Assembly (NCBI RefSeq): GCF_001698815.1
Contig: NZ_LGSI01000058.1
Location: 1 to 64,000, forward strand
Length of the DNA: 64,000 nucleotides
Direction of reading: 5' to 3'
Source: Pseudomonas syringae
Lineage (GTDB): Bacteria > Pseudomonadota > Gammaproteobacteria > Pseudomonadales > Pseudomonadaceae
Shown here: piece by piece, positions 8,729 through 18,161 of the stretch
Position numbering within the stretch: position 1 is the stretch's first letter
Layout: each line of letters opens with the position of its first letter
Made by a program: the position numbers and the translations under genes
The notes under the pieces: generated by a model
Database searches by the model: none
Seen by the model: only the letters and a program-made list of their open reading frames with translations
What the model was told of the DNA's origin: nothing

Positions 8729-9703
8729 TCAACCCTTCCAGACCTGCGGATTGACCAGGTTCTGCGGCTTCTCGCCAAGCAGGGCGCTGCGCAGGTTGCT
8801 GTAGGCCAGATCGGCCATGGCCTGGCGGGTTTCGGTGGTCGCCGAGCCGATGTGTGGCAGGGTCACGGCGTTGCTCAGTTTGAACAGCGGCGAATCGCTC
8901 AGCGGTTCTTTTTCGTAGACGTCCAGGCCCGCGCCGCGAATCGTGCCGTTTTGCAGGGCTTCGATCAGCGCGGGTTCGTCGACGATTGGGCCGCGAGCGA
9001 TGTTGATCAGGATCGCGCTGGATTTCATCAGGCCCAGTTCGCGGGTGCTGATCAGGTGCTTGGTTTTTTCGCTCAGGGGCACGACGAGGCAGACGAAGTC
9101 CGATTCGGCCAACAGCTGATCAAGGCTGCGGAATTGTGCGCCCAGTTCCTGTTCCAGTTCGGTCTTGCGACTGTTGCCGCTGTACAGGATCGGCATGTTG
9201 AAACCCAGACGACCACGGCGGGCGACGGCAGCGCCGATATTGCCCATGCCGACGATGCCCAGCGTCTTGCCATACACATCGGTGCCGAACTGCGCGGCTT
9301 CGACGCTGCGCTTCCACTGGCCGGCCTTGGTCCAGGCGTCCAGTTCCGCGACGCGACGGGCGCTGCTCATGATCAACGAGAAACCCAGGTCGGCGGTGCT
9401 TTCGGTCAGCACGTCCGGGGTGTTGGTCAGCATGATCCCGCGCTCGTTGAAGTAGCTGACGTCGTAGTTGTCGTAACCCACCGAGATACTCGACACCACT
9501 TCCAGCTGGGTCGCGGCGGCCAGCTGCTCACGGCCCAATGCGCGACCGGCACCGATCATTCCGTGGCATTGGGGCAGCGCTTCGTTGAACTGAGCGTTCA
9601 TGTCGCCCAGTTTCGGGTCGGGCACGATCACGTTGAAGTCTTGTTCGAGCCTTTCGGCCATTTCAGGAGATACGCGGCTGAAGGCAAGTACGGTCTTTTT
9701 CAT
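8729..9703 (-). CDS. D-2-hydroxyacid dehydrogenase (GhrB / 2-ketogluconate reductase type)
   Basis: A 324-residue NAD(P)H-dependent reductase of glyoxylate, hydroxypyruvate or 2-ketogluconate. The substrate-binding loop is SVGYDNYDV. The Rossmann motif GIVGMGNIGAAVARRG lies near residue 150. The catalytic set is an Arg in NIARGPIVDE, a Glu in DVYEKEPL and a His in LPHIGSAT. The ATG at 9703 gives the usual GhrB length; a GTG four codons earlier is possible. Unlike ketogluconate operons, no kinase or ketogluconate transporter is adjacent, so the in vivo substrate is open. Confidence 0.9.
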   Translation of the reverse strand: MKKTVLAFSRVSPEMAERLEQDFNVIVPDPKLGDMNAQFNEALPQCHGMIGAGRALGREQLAAATQLEVVSSISVGYDNYDVSYFNERGIMLTNTPDVLTESTADLGFSLIMSSARRVAELDAWTKAGQWKRSVEAAQFGTDVYGKTLGIVGMGNIGAAVARRGRLGFNMPILYSGNSRKTELEQELGAQFRSLDQLLAESDFVCLVVPLSEKTKHLISTRELGLMKSSAILINIARGPIVDEPALIEALQNGTIRGAGLDVYEKEPLSDSPLFKLSNAVTLPHIGSATTETRQAMADLAYSNLRSALLGEKPQNLVNPQVWKG

Positions 9704-9804
9704 CGGGGCAGTCACTCTCGCACGGTTCGAATGGATAGCACGCTAACATTCCTTTCGACCGCTGCCCATCCTTGAGGTTAGTGGCTTGCTAACGATCATC
9801 GCAC

Positions 9805-9866
9805 CCTCCCGGCTGAAGCCGGTCCTACAGAGCGGTGTCAGCGCTCTTGGTTGAAGCGGTCCTACA
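9805..9866. repeat. REP element, degenerate second half
   Basis: CCTCCCGGCTGAAGCCGG with GTCCTAC is followed about 25 bases on by a partial direct copy (GGTTGAAGCGGTCCTACAG). It lies between the dehydrogenase and the LysR gene. Unlike the usual doublets, the second copy is in direct orientation. Confidence 0.7.
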
Positions 9867-9882
9867 GCGTGGTGTCAGCCAT

Positions 9883-10830
9883 TCAAGAGATCGTCAGCAT
9901 CGCGTGCTTCTGCAGGTCGGCTTCGTGGGCGGCGAGGATTTCCGGCAGGGAGCCGCGCAGGTATTCGACCCAGGTTTTGATCTTCGCATCCAGGTACTGC
10001 CGCGAAGGATAGATCGCGTACAGGTTCAGCTCCTGAGAGCGGTAGTCGGACAAGACTCGCACCAGCGTGCCGTTGCGCAGGCCTTCGATGGCGGAGTAGA
10101 TCGGCAGGATGCCCACGCCCATGCCGCTGGAGATCGCTGCTTTCATGGCGTCGGCCGAGTTGACCAGGAACGGCGAGGAATTGATCGTGACCATTTCCTG
10201 GCCTTCGGGGCCGTCGAACAGCCATTTCTCCAGCGGGAACACCGGGCTGACCAGGCGCAGGCATGCGTGATTGAGCAGGTCGGTGGGCTTGACCGGCACG
10301 CCGAAACTTTTGACGTAGGCCGGGGAGGCGCAAACGATGCTGTAGGTGATCCCCAGGCGCTGGGACACGAAGCCCGAATCCGGCAGTTCGCTGGCGAGCA
10401 CGATGGACACGTCATAGCCTTCTTCGAGCAAGTCCGGCACGCGGTTGCTCATAGTCAGGTCGAACGCGACGTCTGGATGATTGCGCCGATAGCGGGCAAT
10501 GGCATCAATCACGTAATGCTGACCAACACCCGACATCGAATGAACCTTGAGCTGACCGGCGGGCCGCGCATGGGCGTCGCTGGCTTCGGCTTCGGCTTCC
10601 TCGACGTAACCCAGGATCTGCTCGCAGCGCAACAGGTAACGCTTGCCGGCCTCGGTCAGCGCGATGCGCCGAGTGGTGCGGTTAAGCAGACGAGTTTGCA
10701 AATGAGCTTCAAGATTTGAAACGGCGCGCGACACGTTGGCGGTAGTCGTGTCCAGCTGTACGGCGGCAGCGGTAAAACTTCCCGCTTGCGCCACACAACT
10801 GAAAGCGCGCATGTTTTGCAGGGTATCCAT
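9883..10830 (-). CDS. LysR-family transcriptional regulator
   Basis: A 315-residue regulator. The N-terminal winged helix (about 1-60) carries MRAFSCVAQAGSFTAAAVQL and a recognition helix TTTANVSRAVSNLEAHLQ. The C-terminal periplasmic-binding-type effector domain runs from about residue 90 to 295. It is divergent from the efflux operon starting at 11012 with a 181-base shared promoter region. This is the arrangement of aaeR with aaeXAB in E. coli, so it probably controls that operon. The ligand is unknown; an aromatic acid would fit the pump type. Confidence 0.92.
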   Translation of the reverse strand: MDTLQNMRAFSCVAQAGSFTAAAVQLDTTTANVSRAVSNLEAHLQTRLLNRTTRRIALTEAGKRYLLRCEQILGYVEEAEAEASDAHARPAGQLKVHSMSGVGQHYVIDAIARYRRNHPDVAFDLTMSNRVPDLLEEGYDVSIVLASELPDSGFVSQRLGITYSIVCASPAYVKSFGVPVKPTDLLNHACLRLVSPVFPLEKWLFDGPEGQEMVTINSSPFLVNSADAMKAAISSGMGVGILPIYSAIEGLRNGTLVRVLSDYRSQELNLYAIYPSRQYLDAKIKTWVEYLRGSLPEILAAHEADLQKHAMLTIS

Positions 10831-11011
10831 GGGCAGTTCTCTGATGAGATAGCAAATTGTGACAGAAAGTTACTGATCCATGTCACCTATACCAAAGGAT
10901 TATTCCCCGTTCGGTAACAAAGAATCGCAGTTATCCCGGCTTATCGGCTGGCAAGACGCCGCCTAGAATCGCTGTCTTAGCGCTATTTCATTAAAGTCGG
11001 GATTTGCAGCA

Positions 11012-12523
11012 GTGCCGCGTCGCATCATCAGAGGGCTCAAGCCCCTCAGTGTCTGGGCTTTATCGTTAATCATCAGCGGCTGCATTGGAACCGGTGGAAT
11101 CGCCCCTCAAGGCAGCTCGCTGCCGCCTGACAGTCTGGCTACCGACGCGGCGATTCAGAGCGCCGCGCAGGACGCCCATTGGCCCGTAGCTCAATGGTGG
11201 CGGGCCTATGGCGACGCGCAACTCAATCGCTGGATCGAACTGGCAGCGCAAGGCAATCCAAGCCTGGCCATGGCCGCCGCTCGGGTTCGGGAAGCGCGGG
11301 CCATGGCCGGGATCGCCGAGTCGGCGGAGTCGCTGCACATCACCGGCGATTCTTCCCTGAAACGACATAATTGGGGCGCCGATCAGTTCTACGGACCTGG
11401 CGCGCTGGCCGGTACGACGACCTGGGACAACAGCGCTTCGCTGGGCCTGAGTTATTCCCTTGATTTGTGGGGCCGGGAAAGCAACGCCAGTGAGCGTGCG
11501 CTGGACATGGCGCACATGAGCGCCGCTGAGGAACGTCAGGCGCAGCTGGAATTGCAGGACAACATCGTGCGCGCCTACATCCAGCTGTCGCTGAACTACG
11601 CAAAGCGCGACATCGTTGAAGCGACGCTCGCCCAGCAAAAACAGCTTCTGGACCTTGCCCAGCGTCGCCTGCAAGGCGGCATCGGCACGCATTTCGAAGT
11701 CAGCCAGGCCGAAACGCCGCTGCCGGAAACCCATCGCCAGATTGATTCTCTCGACGAGGCCATCGCCCTGAGCCGCAATCAACTGGCGGCGCTGGCGGGT
11801 AAAGGCCCCGGCGCAGGCGCACAATTACAGCGCCCGACCTTGTCCTTGCAAACCGCCTTGAAACTGCCGTCGGCATTGCCTGCGCAATTGCTCGGCCAGC
11901 GTCCCGACGTGGTCGCCAGTCGCTGGCGGGTGGCGGCGCAGGCGCGGGGTATTGATATCGCCCATGCCGGTTTCTATCCCAACGTCGATCTGGTTGGCAG
12001 CCTCGGTTATGTGGCGACCGGCGGCGGCATGCTGGAATTCCTCGCCGGCAAGAAATTCAATTACAACGTCGGACCGGCGGTGAGTCTGCCGATCTTCGAT
12101 GGCGGCCGCCTGCGCTCGGAACTGGGCGAAGCCGCCGCTGGCTATGACGCCGCCGTGGCGCAGTACAACCAGACGCTGGTGATGGCCCTCAAGAGCATTT
12201 CCGATCAGCTGATCCGTCGCGAATCTATGGATAAGCAGCAGGTATTCGCCAGCGAATCCGTGGCGTCGGCGCAAAAGACTTACGACATCGCGATGATCGC
12301 GTTTCAGCGTGGCCTGACCGATTACCTCAACGTACTCAACGCCCAGACCTTGTTGTTCCATCAGCAACAGATCCAGCAGCAGGTCCAGGCCGCACGCCTC
12401 AGCGCCCATGCCGAACTGGTGGTGGCGCTGGGCGGCGGCTTGTCGGCGGGCAACGATTCCCCCGCCGAAGAAACCACCCGCGCACCGAAAACGCCTTCGG
12501 TGTTGGCGGTGTTTGATCGATGA
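11012..12523 (+). CDS. NodT/OprM-type outer-membrane efflux lipoprotein
   Basis: A 503-residue outer-membrane factor of a tripartite pump. The signal peptide ends at a lipobox LIISGC with Cys 24. Two repeated outer-membrane-efflux halves follow, with long helices (residues about 60-260 and 285-470). Typical stretches are WWRAYGDAQLNRWIELA and RPDVVASRWRVAAQARGIDIA. The start is a GTG. It begins the operon with the FUSC permease, DUF1656 protein and HlyD-type protein; a REP doublet lies in the 127-base gap that follows. Confidence 0.92.
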   Translation: MPRRIIRGLKPLSVWALSLIISGCIGTGGIAPQGSSLPPDSLATDAAIQSAAQDAHWPVAQWWRAYGDAQLNRWIELAAQGNPSLAMAAARVREARAMAGIAESAESLHITGDSSLKRHNWGADQFYGPGALAGTTTWDNSASLGLSYSLDLWGRESNASERALDMAHMSAAEERQAQLELQDNIVRAYIQLSLNYAKRDIVEATLAQQKQLLDLAQRRLQGGIGTHFEVSQAETPLPETHRQIDSLDEAIALSRNQLAALAGKGPGAGAQLQRPTLSLQTALKLPSALPAQLLGQRPDVVASRWRVAAQARGIDIAHAGFYPNVDLVGSLGYVATGGGMLEFLAGKKFNYNVGPAVSLPIFDGGRLRSELGEAAAGYDAAVAQYNQTLVMALKSISDQLIRRESMDKQQVFASESVASAQKTYDIAMIAFQRGLTDYLNVLNAQTLLFHQQQIQQQVQAARLSAHAELVVALGGGLSAGNDSPAEETTRAPKTPSVLAVFDR

Positions 12524-12545
12524 ATATGCTCGCTGGCGCACCACC

Positions 12546-12636
12546 GTGGGAGCGAATTTATTCGCGAATACTCAATTGCAGCCGACGGATTTCTGGTGGA
12601 TGTACCGGCCTCTTCGCGAATAAATTCGCTCCCACA
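12546..12636. repeat. REP doublet inside the efflux operon
   Basis: GTGGGAGCGAATTTATTCGC and the inverted GCGAATAAATTCGCTCCCAC form a long inverted pair. They fill the gap between the outer-membrane factor and FUSC genes and could form a hairpin in the operon transcript. Confidence 0.85.
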
Positions 12637-12650
12637 GTATTCAATCGCGC

Positions 12651-14837
12651 ATGACTGCCTATCTAAACCGCATAACACAACTCCCATGGCGCCGCGAGTT
12701 CTTCAGCTGGGCTCGCAGCGATGGGGTGACCTGGATCTACATCTTCAAGGTGCTGATTGCCGCCTTCCTGACGTACTGGCTGGCCTTGCGCCTGGAACTG
12801 CCGCAGCCGCGCACAGCGATGATCACGGTGTTCATCGTCATGCAGCCGCAAAGCGGGCACGTGTTCGCCAAGAGTTTTTATCGCCTGCTTGGCACGCTGG
12901 CCGGGTCCACCATGATGGTGGTGCTGATGGCCTTGTTCGCGCAGAACTCCGAACTGTTCCTCGGCAGTCTCGCTATCTGGGTCGGCATCTGTTCGGCGGG
13001 TGCGGCGCGTTATCGCAACTTTCGCGCCTATGGTTTCGTACTCGCCGGTTATACCGCCGCGATGGTCGGCCTGCCCGCGCTGGCGCACCCGGAAAGCTCG
13101 TTCATGGCTGCGGTGTGGCGGGTGTTGGAAATTTCCCTGGGCATCGTCTGCTCGACAGCGGTCACTGCAGCAATCCTGCCGCAGAGTTCTGCCGCCGCGA
13201 TGCGCAACGCGCTGTATCAACGCTTCGGCGTATTTGCCCGGTTTGTCGCCGATGGCCTGCGCGGTACTCAGGATCGGCTGGCGTTCGAGACCGGCAACGT
13301 ACGCTTCATTGCTGAAGCCATCGGTCTGGAAGGCTTGCGCAGCGTCACTGTATTCGAAGACCCGCACATGCGCCGACGCAACGGTCGGCTCAATCGCCTG
13401 AACAGCGAATTCATGACCATCACCACGCGCTTCAACGCCTTGCACCAATTGCTGGAGCGTCTACGTGCCGAGGGCGTGACGCAAGTGGCGACGGCCACCG
13501 AGCCGGGCCTGAGTGCGTTGGCCGAACTGCTAGAACGCTTCGCCGACCGCGCCCTGACCACCGACGATGCGGCGCAGCTGGTCATCCAGCTCGAACAGTT
13601 CAAGGCGGACTTGCCTGCCCAAGTGCGCAGCCAGCGCGCGGCTCTGGAGCAGACCGAGCCAAACGAAGCCGACCTGCTGGATTTTCATACGGCGTACGAA
13701 TTGCTCTATCGCCTGGTCAACGACATGCATGACTACGCCCAGACCCATGCGTCACTGGCCGATCACAATCATGCGCGGGAACAGTGGCAAGAGTCGTTCC
13801 TGCCCAAGACCAGTTGGGTTGCGGCACTGGCGGCAGGATTTCGGGCGACGTTCATTCTGTCGATCATGAGCGCGTATTGGGTGGCGACCGCCTGGCCCAG
13901 CGGCGCGACCATGACCCTGGTTTCAGCCGCAACCGTCGCGTTGTCGGCGACCACCAACAATCCCCGACGCATGTCGTTCCAGATGGCCTGCGGCACGTTG
14001 CTCGGCGCGCTGCTGGGCTTCACCGAAACCTTCTTTATCTTCCCGTTCATCGACGGCTTCCCGCTGCTTTGCGTGTTCCTTGCGCCGGTGATTATGCTCG
14101 GCGCGTTTCTCGGTTCGCGCCCGCAATGGGCTGGCTACGGATTGGGTCTGCTGATTTTCTTCGGCATCGGCTCGGTGCCGGACAACCTGACGGTCTACAA
14201 CCCTTATGCGTACATCAACGATTACATCGCCATGGTCATCGGCATGTTGCTGTGTGCGGCGGCGGGAGCGATCATTCTGCCGCCCAACAGCCGCTGGATG
14301 TGGCGGCGTCTGGAAGACGCTCTGCGGCGGCAAGTGGTGTTCGCCATCAGCGCGCCGTTGAGTCGCCTGGGTTCGAGTTTTGAAAGCCAGACCCGCGACC
14401 TGATGCACCAGGCGTATGGCCTGGCGGCGGGCAAGCCGCAGGTGCAGCGCGAATTGCTGCGCTGGATGTTTGTGGTGCTGGAAGTCGGCCACGCGATCAT
14501 CGAGCTGCGCCGCGAGCAGGAGATTCTGCCGATCCATCCGGCCTACGCGCCGTGGCAATCGTGGCGGGTGGCTATTCGCGTGATGGGCCGTGCGTTGATT
14601 CGCCTGTTCATTCAGCCGGACCAGAGCAATCTGCAGCGGGCGCTGGCCGCCGTCGATCATGCGATTGGTCGCGTCCAGGCCAGCGATGAGCCGTTCGCGC
14701 CGCACTTCGATACCTCAGCGCTGCGCCGGGTGAAAAGCTACCTGCATTTCATTCGCTCCTCGTTGCTCGACCCGCAATCACCGCTGGCCGCTTATACCGA
14801 TGGCGGCCGGCCGCAAGGACTCCTCAATGCCGCGTGA
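12651..14837 (+). CDS. FUSC-family aromatic-acid exporter-like permease
   Basis: A 728-residue inner-membrane protein of the AaeB / fusaric-acid-resistance family. Two blocks of hydrophobic helices (about 25-180 and 375-540) are separated and followed by soluble domains (about 185-370 and 545-728). Markers include MITVFIVMQPQSGHVFAKS and the mirrored second block ATMTLVSAATVALSATTNNP. With the HlyD-type protein and the outer-membrane factor it forms an export pump for hydrophobic acids or similar compounds. The 3' end overlaps the DUF1656 gene by 11 bases. Confidence 0.92.
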   Translation: MTAYLNRITQLPWRREFFSWARSDGVTWIYIFKVLIAAFLTYWLALRLELPQPRTAMITVFIVMQPQSGHVFAKSFYRLLGTLAGSTMMVVLMALFAQNSELFLGSLAIWVGICSAGAARYRNFRAYGFVLAGYTAAMVGLPALAHPESSFMAAVWRVLEISLGIVCSTAVTAAILPQSSAAAMRNALYQRFGVFARFVADGLRGTQDRLAFETGNVRFIAEAIGLEGLRSVTVFEDPHMRRRNGRLNRLNSEFMTITTRFNALHQLLERLRAEGVTQVATATEPGLSALAELLERFADRALTTDDAAQLVIQLEQFKADLPAQVRSQRAALEQTEPNEADLLDFHTAYELLYRLVNDMHDYAQTHASLADHNHAREQWQESFLPKTSWVAALAAGFRATFILSIMSAYWVATAWPSGATMTLVSAATVALSATTNNPRRMSFQMACGTLLGALLGFTETFFIFPFIDGFPLLCVFLAPVIMLGAFLGSRPQWAGYGLGLLIFFGIGSVPDNLTVYNPYAYINDYIAMVIGMLLCAAAGAIILPPNSRWMWRRLEDALRRQVVFAISAPLSRLGSSFESQTRDLMHQAYGLAAGKPQVQRELLRWMFVVLEVGHAIIELRREQEILPIHPAYAPWQSWRVAIRVMGRALIRLFIQPDQSNLQRALAAVDHAIGRVQASDEPFAPHFDTSALRRVKSYLHFIRSSLLDPQSPLAAYTDGGRPQGLLNAA

Positions 14838-15027
14838 AATCGCCTTTCATGGCTTGTACATGCCCATCGTGACCGTGATGTTCCTGATCGCCGTCGTGCT
14901 GGCCTGGGCGCTGGATCGCGTGTTGTCCGGGTTCGATCTGTACCGTTTTTTCTGGCATCCGGCGCTGCTGCGCATGAGCCTGTTCGTTTGTATTTTCGGC
15001 GCGCTGGCGCTGACTGTTTATCGTTGA
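14827..15027 (+). CDS. DUF1656 small membrane protein (AaeX-like)
   Basis: A 66-residue protein with two membrane helices (LYMPIVTVMFLIAVVLAWAL and MSLFVCIFGALALTVY). It starts inside the end of the FUSC gene and ends 9 bases before the HlyD-type gene. This is the fixed position of AaeX/DUF1656 proteins in FUSC pumps. It presumably assists pump assembly; the mechanism is not known. Confidence 0.88.
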   Translation: MPREIAFHGLYMPIVTVMFLIAVVLAWALDRVLSGFDLYRFFWHPALLRMSLFVCIFGALALTVYR

Positions 15028-15036
15028 GAACCCTTG

Positions 15037-15897
15037 ATGAAAAAGCTCTTCAGTCTGATTGCCACGTTATTGGTGCTGGCCCTGGCCATCTGGATCGGCC
15101 GCACCTTGTGGGTCAATTACATGGATACGCCGTGGACCCGCGATGGCCGGGTTCGCGCTGACATCATCAACGTCGCAGCAGATGTCACCGGCACCGTGGT
15201 CGATGTGCCGGTGCGCGATAACCAGCAGGTGAAGAAGGGCGACCTGCTGATGCAGATCGATCCCGAGCATTATCAAGTGGCGGTCAAAGAGGCGCAGGCG
15301 CTGGTGGCTTCACGCAAGGCCACCTGGGAAATGCGCAAGGTCAACGCCAAGCGCCGCGCCGACATGGACAACCTGGTGATCTCCACTGAAAGCCGTGACG
15401 ACGCCAGCAACATCGCCACCTCGGCCCAGGCCGATTACCAACTGGCCCAGGCGCAACTGGAAGCGGCCGAATTGAACCTGCGGCGCACCCGCGTGCTGGC
15501 GGCAGTGGACGGCTACGTCACCAACCTCAACGTGCATCGCGGCGATTACGCACGGATGGGCGAGGCGAAGATGGCGGTGGTGGATATGAACTCGTTCTGG
15601 GTCTATGGCTTTTTCGAAGAAACCAAGCTGCCGCACATTCGCGTCGGCGATCCAGCGGACATGCAATTGATGAGCGGCCAGTTGCTCAAGGGCCACGTCG
15701 AAAGCATCGCCCGAGGCATCTACGACCGCGACAACCCGGAAAGCCGCGAGCTGATCGCCGACGTCAACCCGACCTTCAACTGGGTACGCCTGGCCCAGCG
15801 CGTACCAGTGCGCATCCATCTGGACCAGGTGCCGGAAGACGTGATCCTGTCGGCGGGGACGACCTGCACGGTGATTGTGAATCCTGAGTTGCACTGA
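15037..15897 (+). CDS. HlyD-family membrane fusion protein (AaeA-like)
   Basis: A 286-residue periplasmic adaptor with an N-terminal anchor helix (about 5-25). The first biotinyl-lipoyl half contains DVTGTVVDVPVRDNQQVKKG, a short alpha-hairpin spans about 90-150, and the second lipoyl half contains VDGYVTNLNVHRGDYARMGE. A beta-barrel region ends near NPELH. The ATG at 15037 is preferred over a TTG one codon earlier. It is the last gene of the operon and links the FUSC permease to the outer-membrane factor. Confidence 0.92.
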   Translation: MKKLFSLIATLLVLALAIWIGRTLWVNYMDTPWTRDGRVRADIINVAADVTGTVVDVPVRDNQQVKKGDLLMQIDPEHYQVAVKEAQALVASRKATWEMRKVNAKRRADMDNLVISTESRDDASNIATSAQADYQLAQAQLEAAELNLRRTRVLAAVDGYVTNLNVHRGDYARMGEAKMAVVDMNSFWVYGFFEETKLPHIRVGDPADMQLMSGQLLKGHVESIARGIYDRDNPESRELIADVNPTFNWVRLAQRVPVRIHLDQVPEDVILSAGTTCTVIVNPELH

Positions 15898-15932
15898 TCC
15901 GTTGGAGCTCGGTCCTGAATATCCAACGACCG

Positions 15933-16034
15933 GTAGGAGGGGACTTGCCCCCGAATGCGCTGGTCCTGACAACGAAAATCTGCAAGGTTGACGCTGCCTG
16001 AGCTACCGCCTTTCGGGGACAAGTCCCCTCCTAC
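15933..16034. repeat. REP doublet after the efflux operon
   Basis: GTAGGAGGGGACTTGCCCCC and the inverted GGGGACAAGTCCCCTCCTAC sit between the convergent HlyD-type and SDR genes. Confidence 0.8.
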
Positions 16035-16070
16035 AAGATTCTATGTTTGCTGCACATAGTGTCGGTGTGC

Positions 16071-16892
16071 TCACAACTTCCGATTCAGCCCAAACCGATG
16101 CTTGAGCTTGTTATCCAGAAAACCTTTGGGCAGCAGCCATGCCATCAGCGGCATCGCCCGCGAGCCGTTGCCCAGGCGCAGCAGGCGGGGCGGGTTGGGT
16201 TGTTGCACGGCGCGCAGCAGGTCGCGGGCGAAGTCGGTAGCTGGGGTGGGATTGCCTTGCGAGGCCTTGGCTCGGGCGCGGATCGCATCGCGTAACGGCC
16301 ACCACGGCGATTGCTCGCTGATCAGCTGCTCGGCTTCGTGGCTGGCATTTTTCGCGAAGCTCGACGCAATGGCGCCGGGCTGGACTTCCAGCAACTGAAT
16401 GTCGAAGGGCGCCAATTCCAGGCGCAACGCTTCGCTCAAGGCATGCACCGCTGCCTTGGATGCGCAATAAGCCCCGGCGAACGGCGTAACCAGAACCCCG
16501 GAAACGCTGCCGATATTCACCACCAGCCCTTTATTGCGACGCAGTGCTGCGAACAGCGCGCGGGTGACGCCGACCACGGCAAACACATTGGTTTCGAACT
16601 GACGCTGCATGGCCTCGACGCCGCCATCGAGCAACGGCCCCATGGCGCCATAACCGGCGTTGTTGATCAGCACATCCACGCCACCTTGCTGTTCGATTGC
16701 AACCGCCAGACGCTCAAGCGCGGCGCTGTCGTTGACGTCCAGTTGCACGCCGGTGAAACCGGCCGCGTTCAGAACGGCTACGTCTTCGGCCTTGCGTGCG
16801 GTGGCCCAGACTTGATACCCAGCAGTTTTGAAGACATCGGCCAGTGCGCGACCAATGCCGCTGGAGCAACCGGTAATGAGAGCGGTGGGCAT
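16071..16892 (-). CDS. Short-chain dehydrogenase/reductase
   Basis: A 273-residue classical SDR oxidoreductase. The cofactor motif TGCSSGIG lies at residues 7-14, NNAG near 85, a catalytic Ser in VNIGSVSGVL, and YCASK near 148 with catalytic Tyr and Lys. The C-terminal extension (LLPKGFLDNKLKHRFGL) is typical of the subgroup acting on hydrophobic or retinol-like substrates. A good ribosome site (AAGGAAATCAGC) precedes the ATG. It lies 12 bases after the next hypothetical gene on the same strand. The substrate is unknown. Confidence 0.9.
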   Translation of the reverse strand: MPTALITGCSSGIGRALADVFKTAGYQVWATARKAEDVAVLNAAGFTGVQLDVNDSAALERLAVAIEQQGGVDVLINNAGYGAMGPLLDGGVEAMQRQFETNVFAVVGVTRALFAALRRNKGLVVNIGSVSGVLVTPFAGAYCASKAAVHALSEALRLELAPFDIQLLEVQPGAIASSFAKNASHEAEQLISEQSPWWPLRDAIRARAKASQGNPTPATDFARDLLRAVQQPNPPRLLRLGNGSRAMPLMAWLLPKGFLDNKLKHRFGLNRKL

Positions 16893-16904
16893 GCTGATTT
16901 CCTT

Positions 16905-17369
16905 TTAGTTCGAGAAACTGCCTTGTAGATGTTCCGCCCGGAATTCCAGCGTCTGCGGGCGATAACCGGCGCGCAATGGCGGCATCGGCAAGCAATCCTG
17001 CCATTGACTGCCCGCCAGCAATTCGCCGGGGCCACGGTAGCGCGGTGAGCTGTAGTTTTCTTCAGCGAGGTTCATGTTTTCGCCCGGCGCATACGCCGCG
17101 ATTCGCCAACGCAGCTCGGTCAGCGGAACATTGTTGCCGTTGTTGATGAGCACCAGCAGCGGCTTACCGACCGGGCATTGTTCCGGCGCGTAATTGAGGC
17201 GAACTTCCAGGCGCTCCAGCCTGCGGGTATCGCGACTGTCCTCCCAGATCACCCACGCCGCAACCAGTCCCAGGCCCACTGCCGCCGCCAGGGAAACCGG
17301 CAACGCTTTGGCGGGGTAGCGCAGTAACAGGATGAGCCAGGTCAGGATAAGCACCGCGCCGATCAGCAT
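16905..17369 (-). CDS. Conserved hypothetical membrane-anchored protein
   Basis: A 154-residue protein with two N-terminal hydrophobic helices (LIGAVLILTWLILLL and LPVSLAAAVGLGLVAAWVIW). A soluble part (about 50-154) has an immunoglobulin-like feel (VRLNYAPEQCPVGKPLLVLI), with Cys residues in EQCP and DCLP. It has a clear ribosome site (GAGGCGTTCCC) and sits directly upstream of the SDR. I do not recognise a specific function. Confidence 0.75.
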   Translation of the reverse strand: MLIGAVLILTWLILLLRYPAKALPVSLAAAVGLGLVAAWVIWEDSRDTRRLERLEVRLNYAPEQCPVGKPLLVLINNGNNVPLTELRWRIAAYAPGENMNLAEENYSSPRYRGPGELLAGSQWQDCLPMPPLRAGYRPQTLEFRAEHLQGSFSN

Positions 17370-17474
17370 GGGAACGCCTCGTCAGGATTGATGAGGGCAT
17401 CGTACAGAAAGCGGGGTGGGGTTTGCCAATTCCAGAGAGTCGGCAGTTCACCGGTTTGAATTGGAATGCATTAC

Positions 17475-17564
17475 GTAGGACCGGCTTTAGCCGGGAGGAG
17501 GCCAGTTCATTCGCAGCAATTGTGTCGTCAGAACTCTCGCCCTCCCGGCTGAAGCCGGTCCTAC
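17475..17564. repeat. REP doublet
   Basis: GTAGGACCGGCTTTAGCCGG and the inverted CCGGCTGAAGCCGGTCCTAC flank a spacer of about 40 bases. It is the same subtype as the element at 8638. Confidence 0.85.
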
Positions 17565-17589
17565 CGCTCCATGCTTGCTTCCAAAAACT

Positions 17590-17988
17590 CTAGGAAATAA
17601 ACGTATAGGGAACCGATACCTCTCCCCAAACCCAACCTACGTTTCGCATGTCTAAGAAACTTTCTACGGTTGCTACGTCGCCCACCTTGAAGGGCTTTTC
17701 GGCGATTATGACATCAGGTGTAACAACCAATCGTGTTGCCTCACCGGATACGAAATCCAGCAACCTGATATATATTCCAGCGGTGACTCCGGCAGTGTTG
17801 AACATGAAATGTACCCGTTCATAAGAAGGGCTCACATGGGGTGGTAAAACAATGGTAAACGTTTCGCCCACCCTGATAGTACCGTCCTCTGCTCCTTCAA
17901 CGTAGGGAATTGGGTACCCTTGCTTGTCATGGTTGGTAAGGACTTTGAAGGTTGCTTGAACGCTCTTGTATTGATTTGAGCTTTTCAT
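17590..17988 (-). CDS. Hypothetical protein, 132 residues
   Basis: No signal peptide or membrane helix is seen. The sequence is rich in beta-type residues (VGETFTIVLPPHVSPSYERV, GIYIRLLDFVSGEATRLVV), which suggests a small beta-sandwich. The start follows AGGATGAAAA, so it is probably translated. Base composition is more AT-rich than neighbouring core genes. It sits between a REP doublet and the TccC-type gene, which it diverges from, so it may belong to the same accessory patch. Function unknown. Confidence 0.65.
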   Translation of the reverse strand: MKSSNQYKSVQATFKVLTNHDKQGYPIPYVEGAEDGTIRVGETFTIVLPPHVSPSYERVHFMFNTAGVTAGIYIRLLDFVSGEATRLVVTPDVIIAEKPFKVGDVATVESFLDMRNVGWVWGEVSVPYTFIS

Positions 17989-18130
17989 TTTTTCATCCTG
18001 ATTGTGAGTTTGCTTTTCTATTTGAGCTTCCTTAGCTCGCCTTCATTTAGATCCAGCATTGTTTAGCCGTCTACTGTCACTTCTGACAGGTAGCGACGGA
18101 CGGTATGGCTGCGTTCGGAGCAGAATTCCA

Positions 18131-18161
18131 GGCATAAAAAAACCAACAACTCTTTGCGGAT
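18131..18161. repeat. Second copy of the sequence that ends the TccC gene
   Basis: CCAGG-CATAA-A-tract-CC-AACAACTCTTTGCGGATG matches, with small gaps, the sequence at about 20980-21020 that spans the TccC stop and the left arm of the algA terminator. Only one terminator arm and the A-tract are present here. The two copies flank the TccC gene in direct orientation. The 272-base gap 17989-18260 holds nothing else I can identify. Confidence 0.55.
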
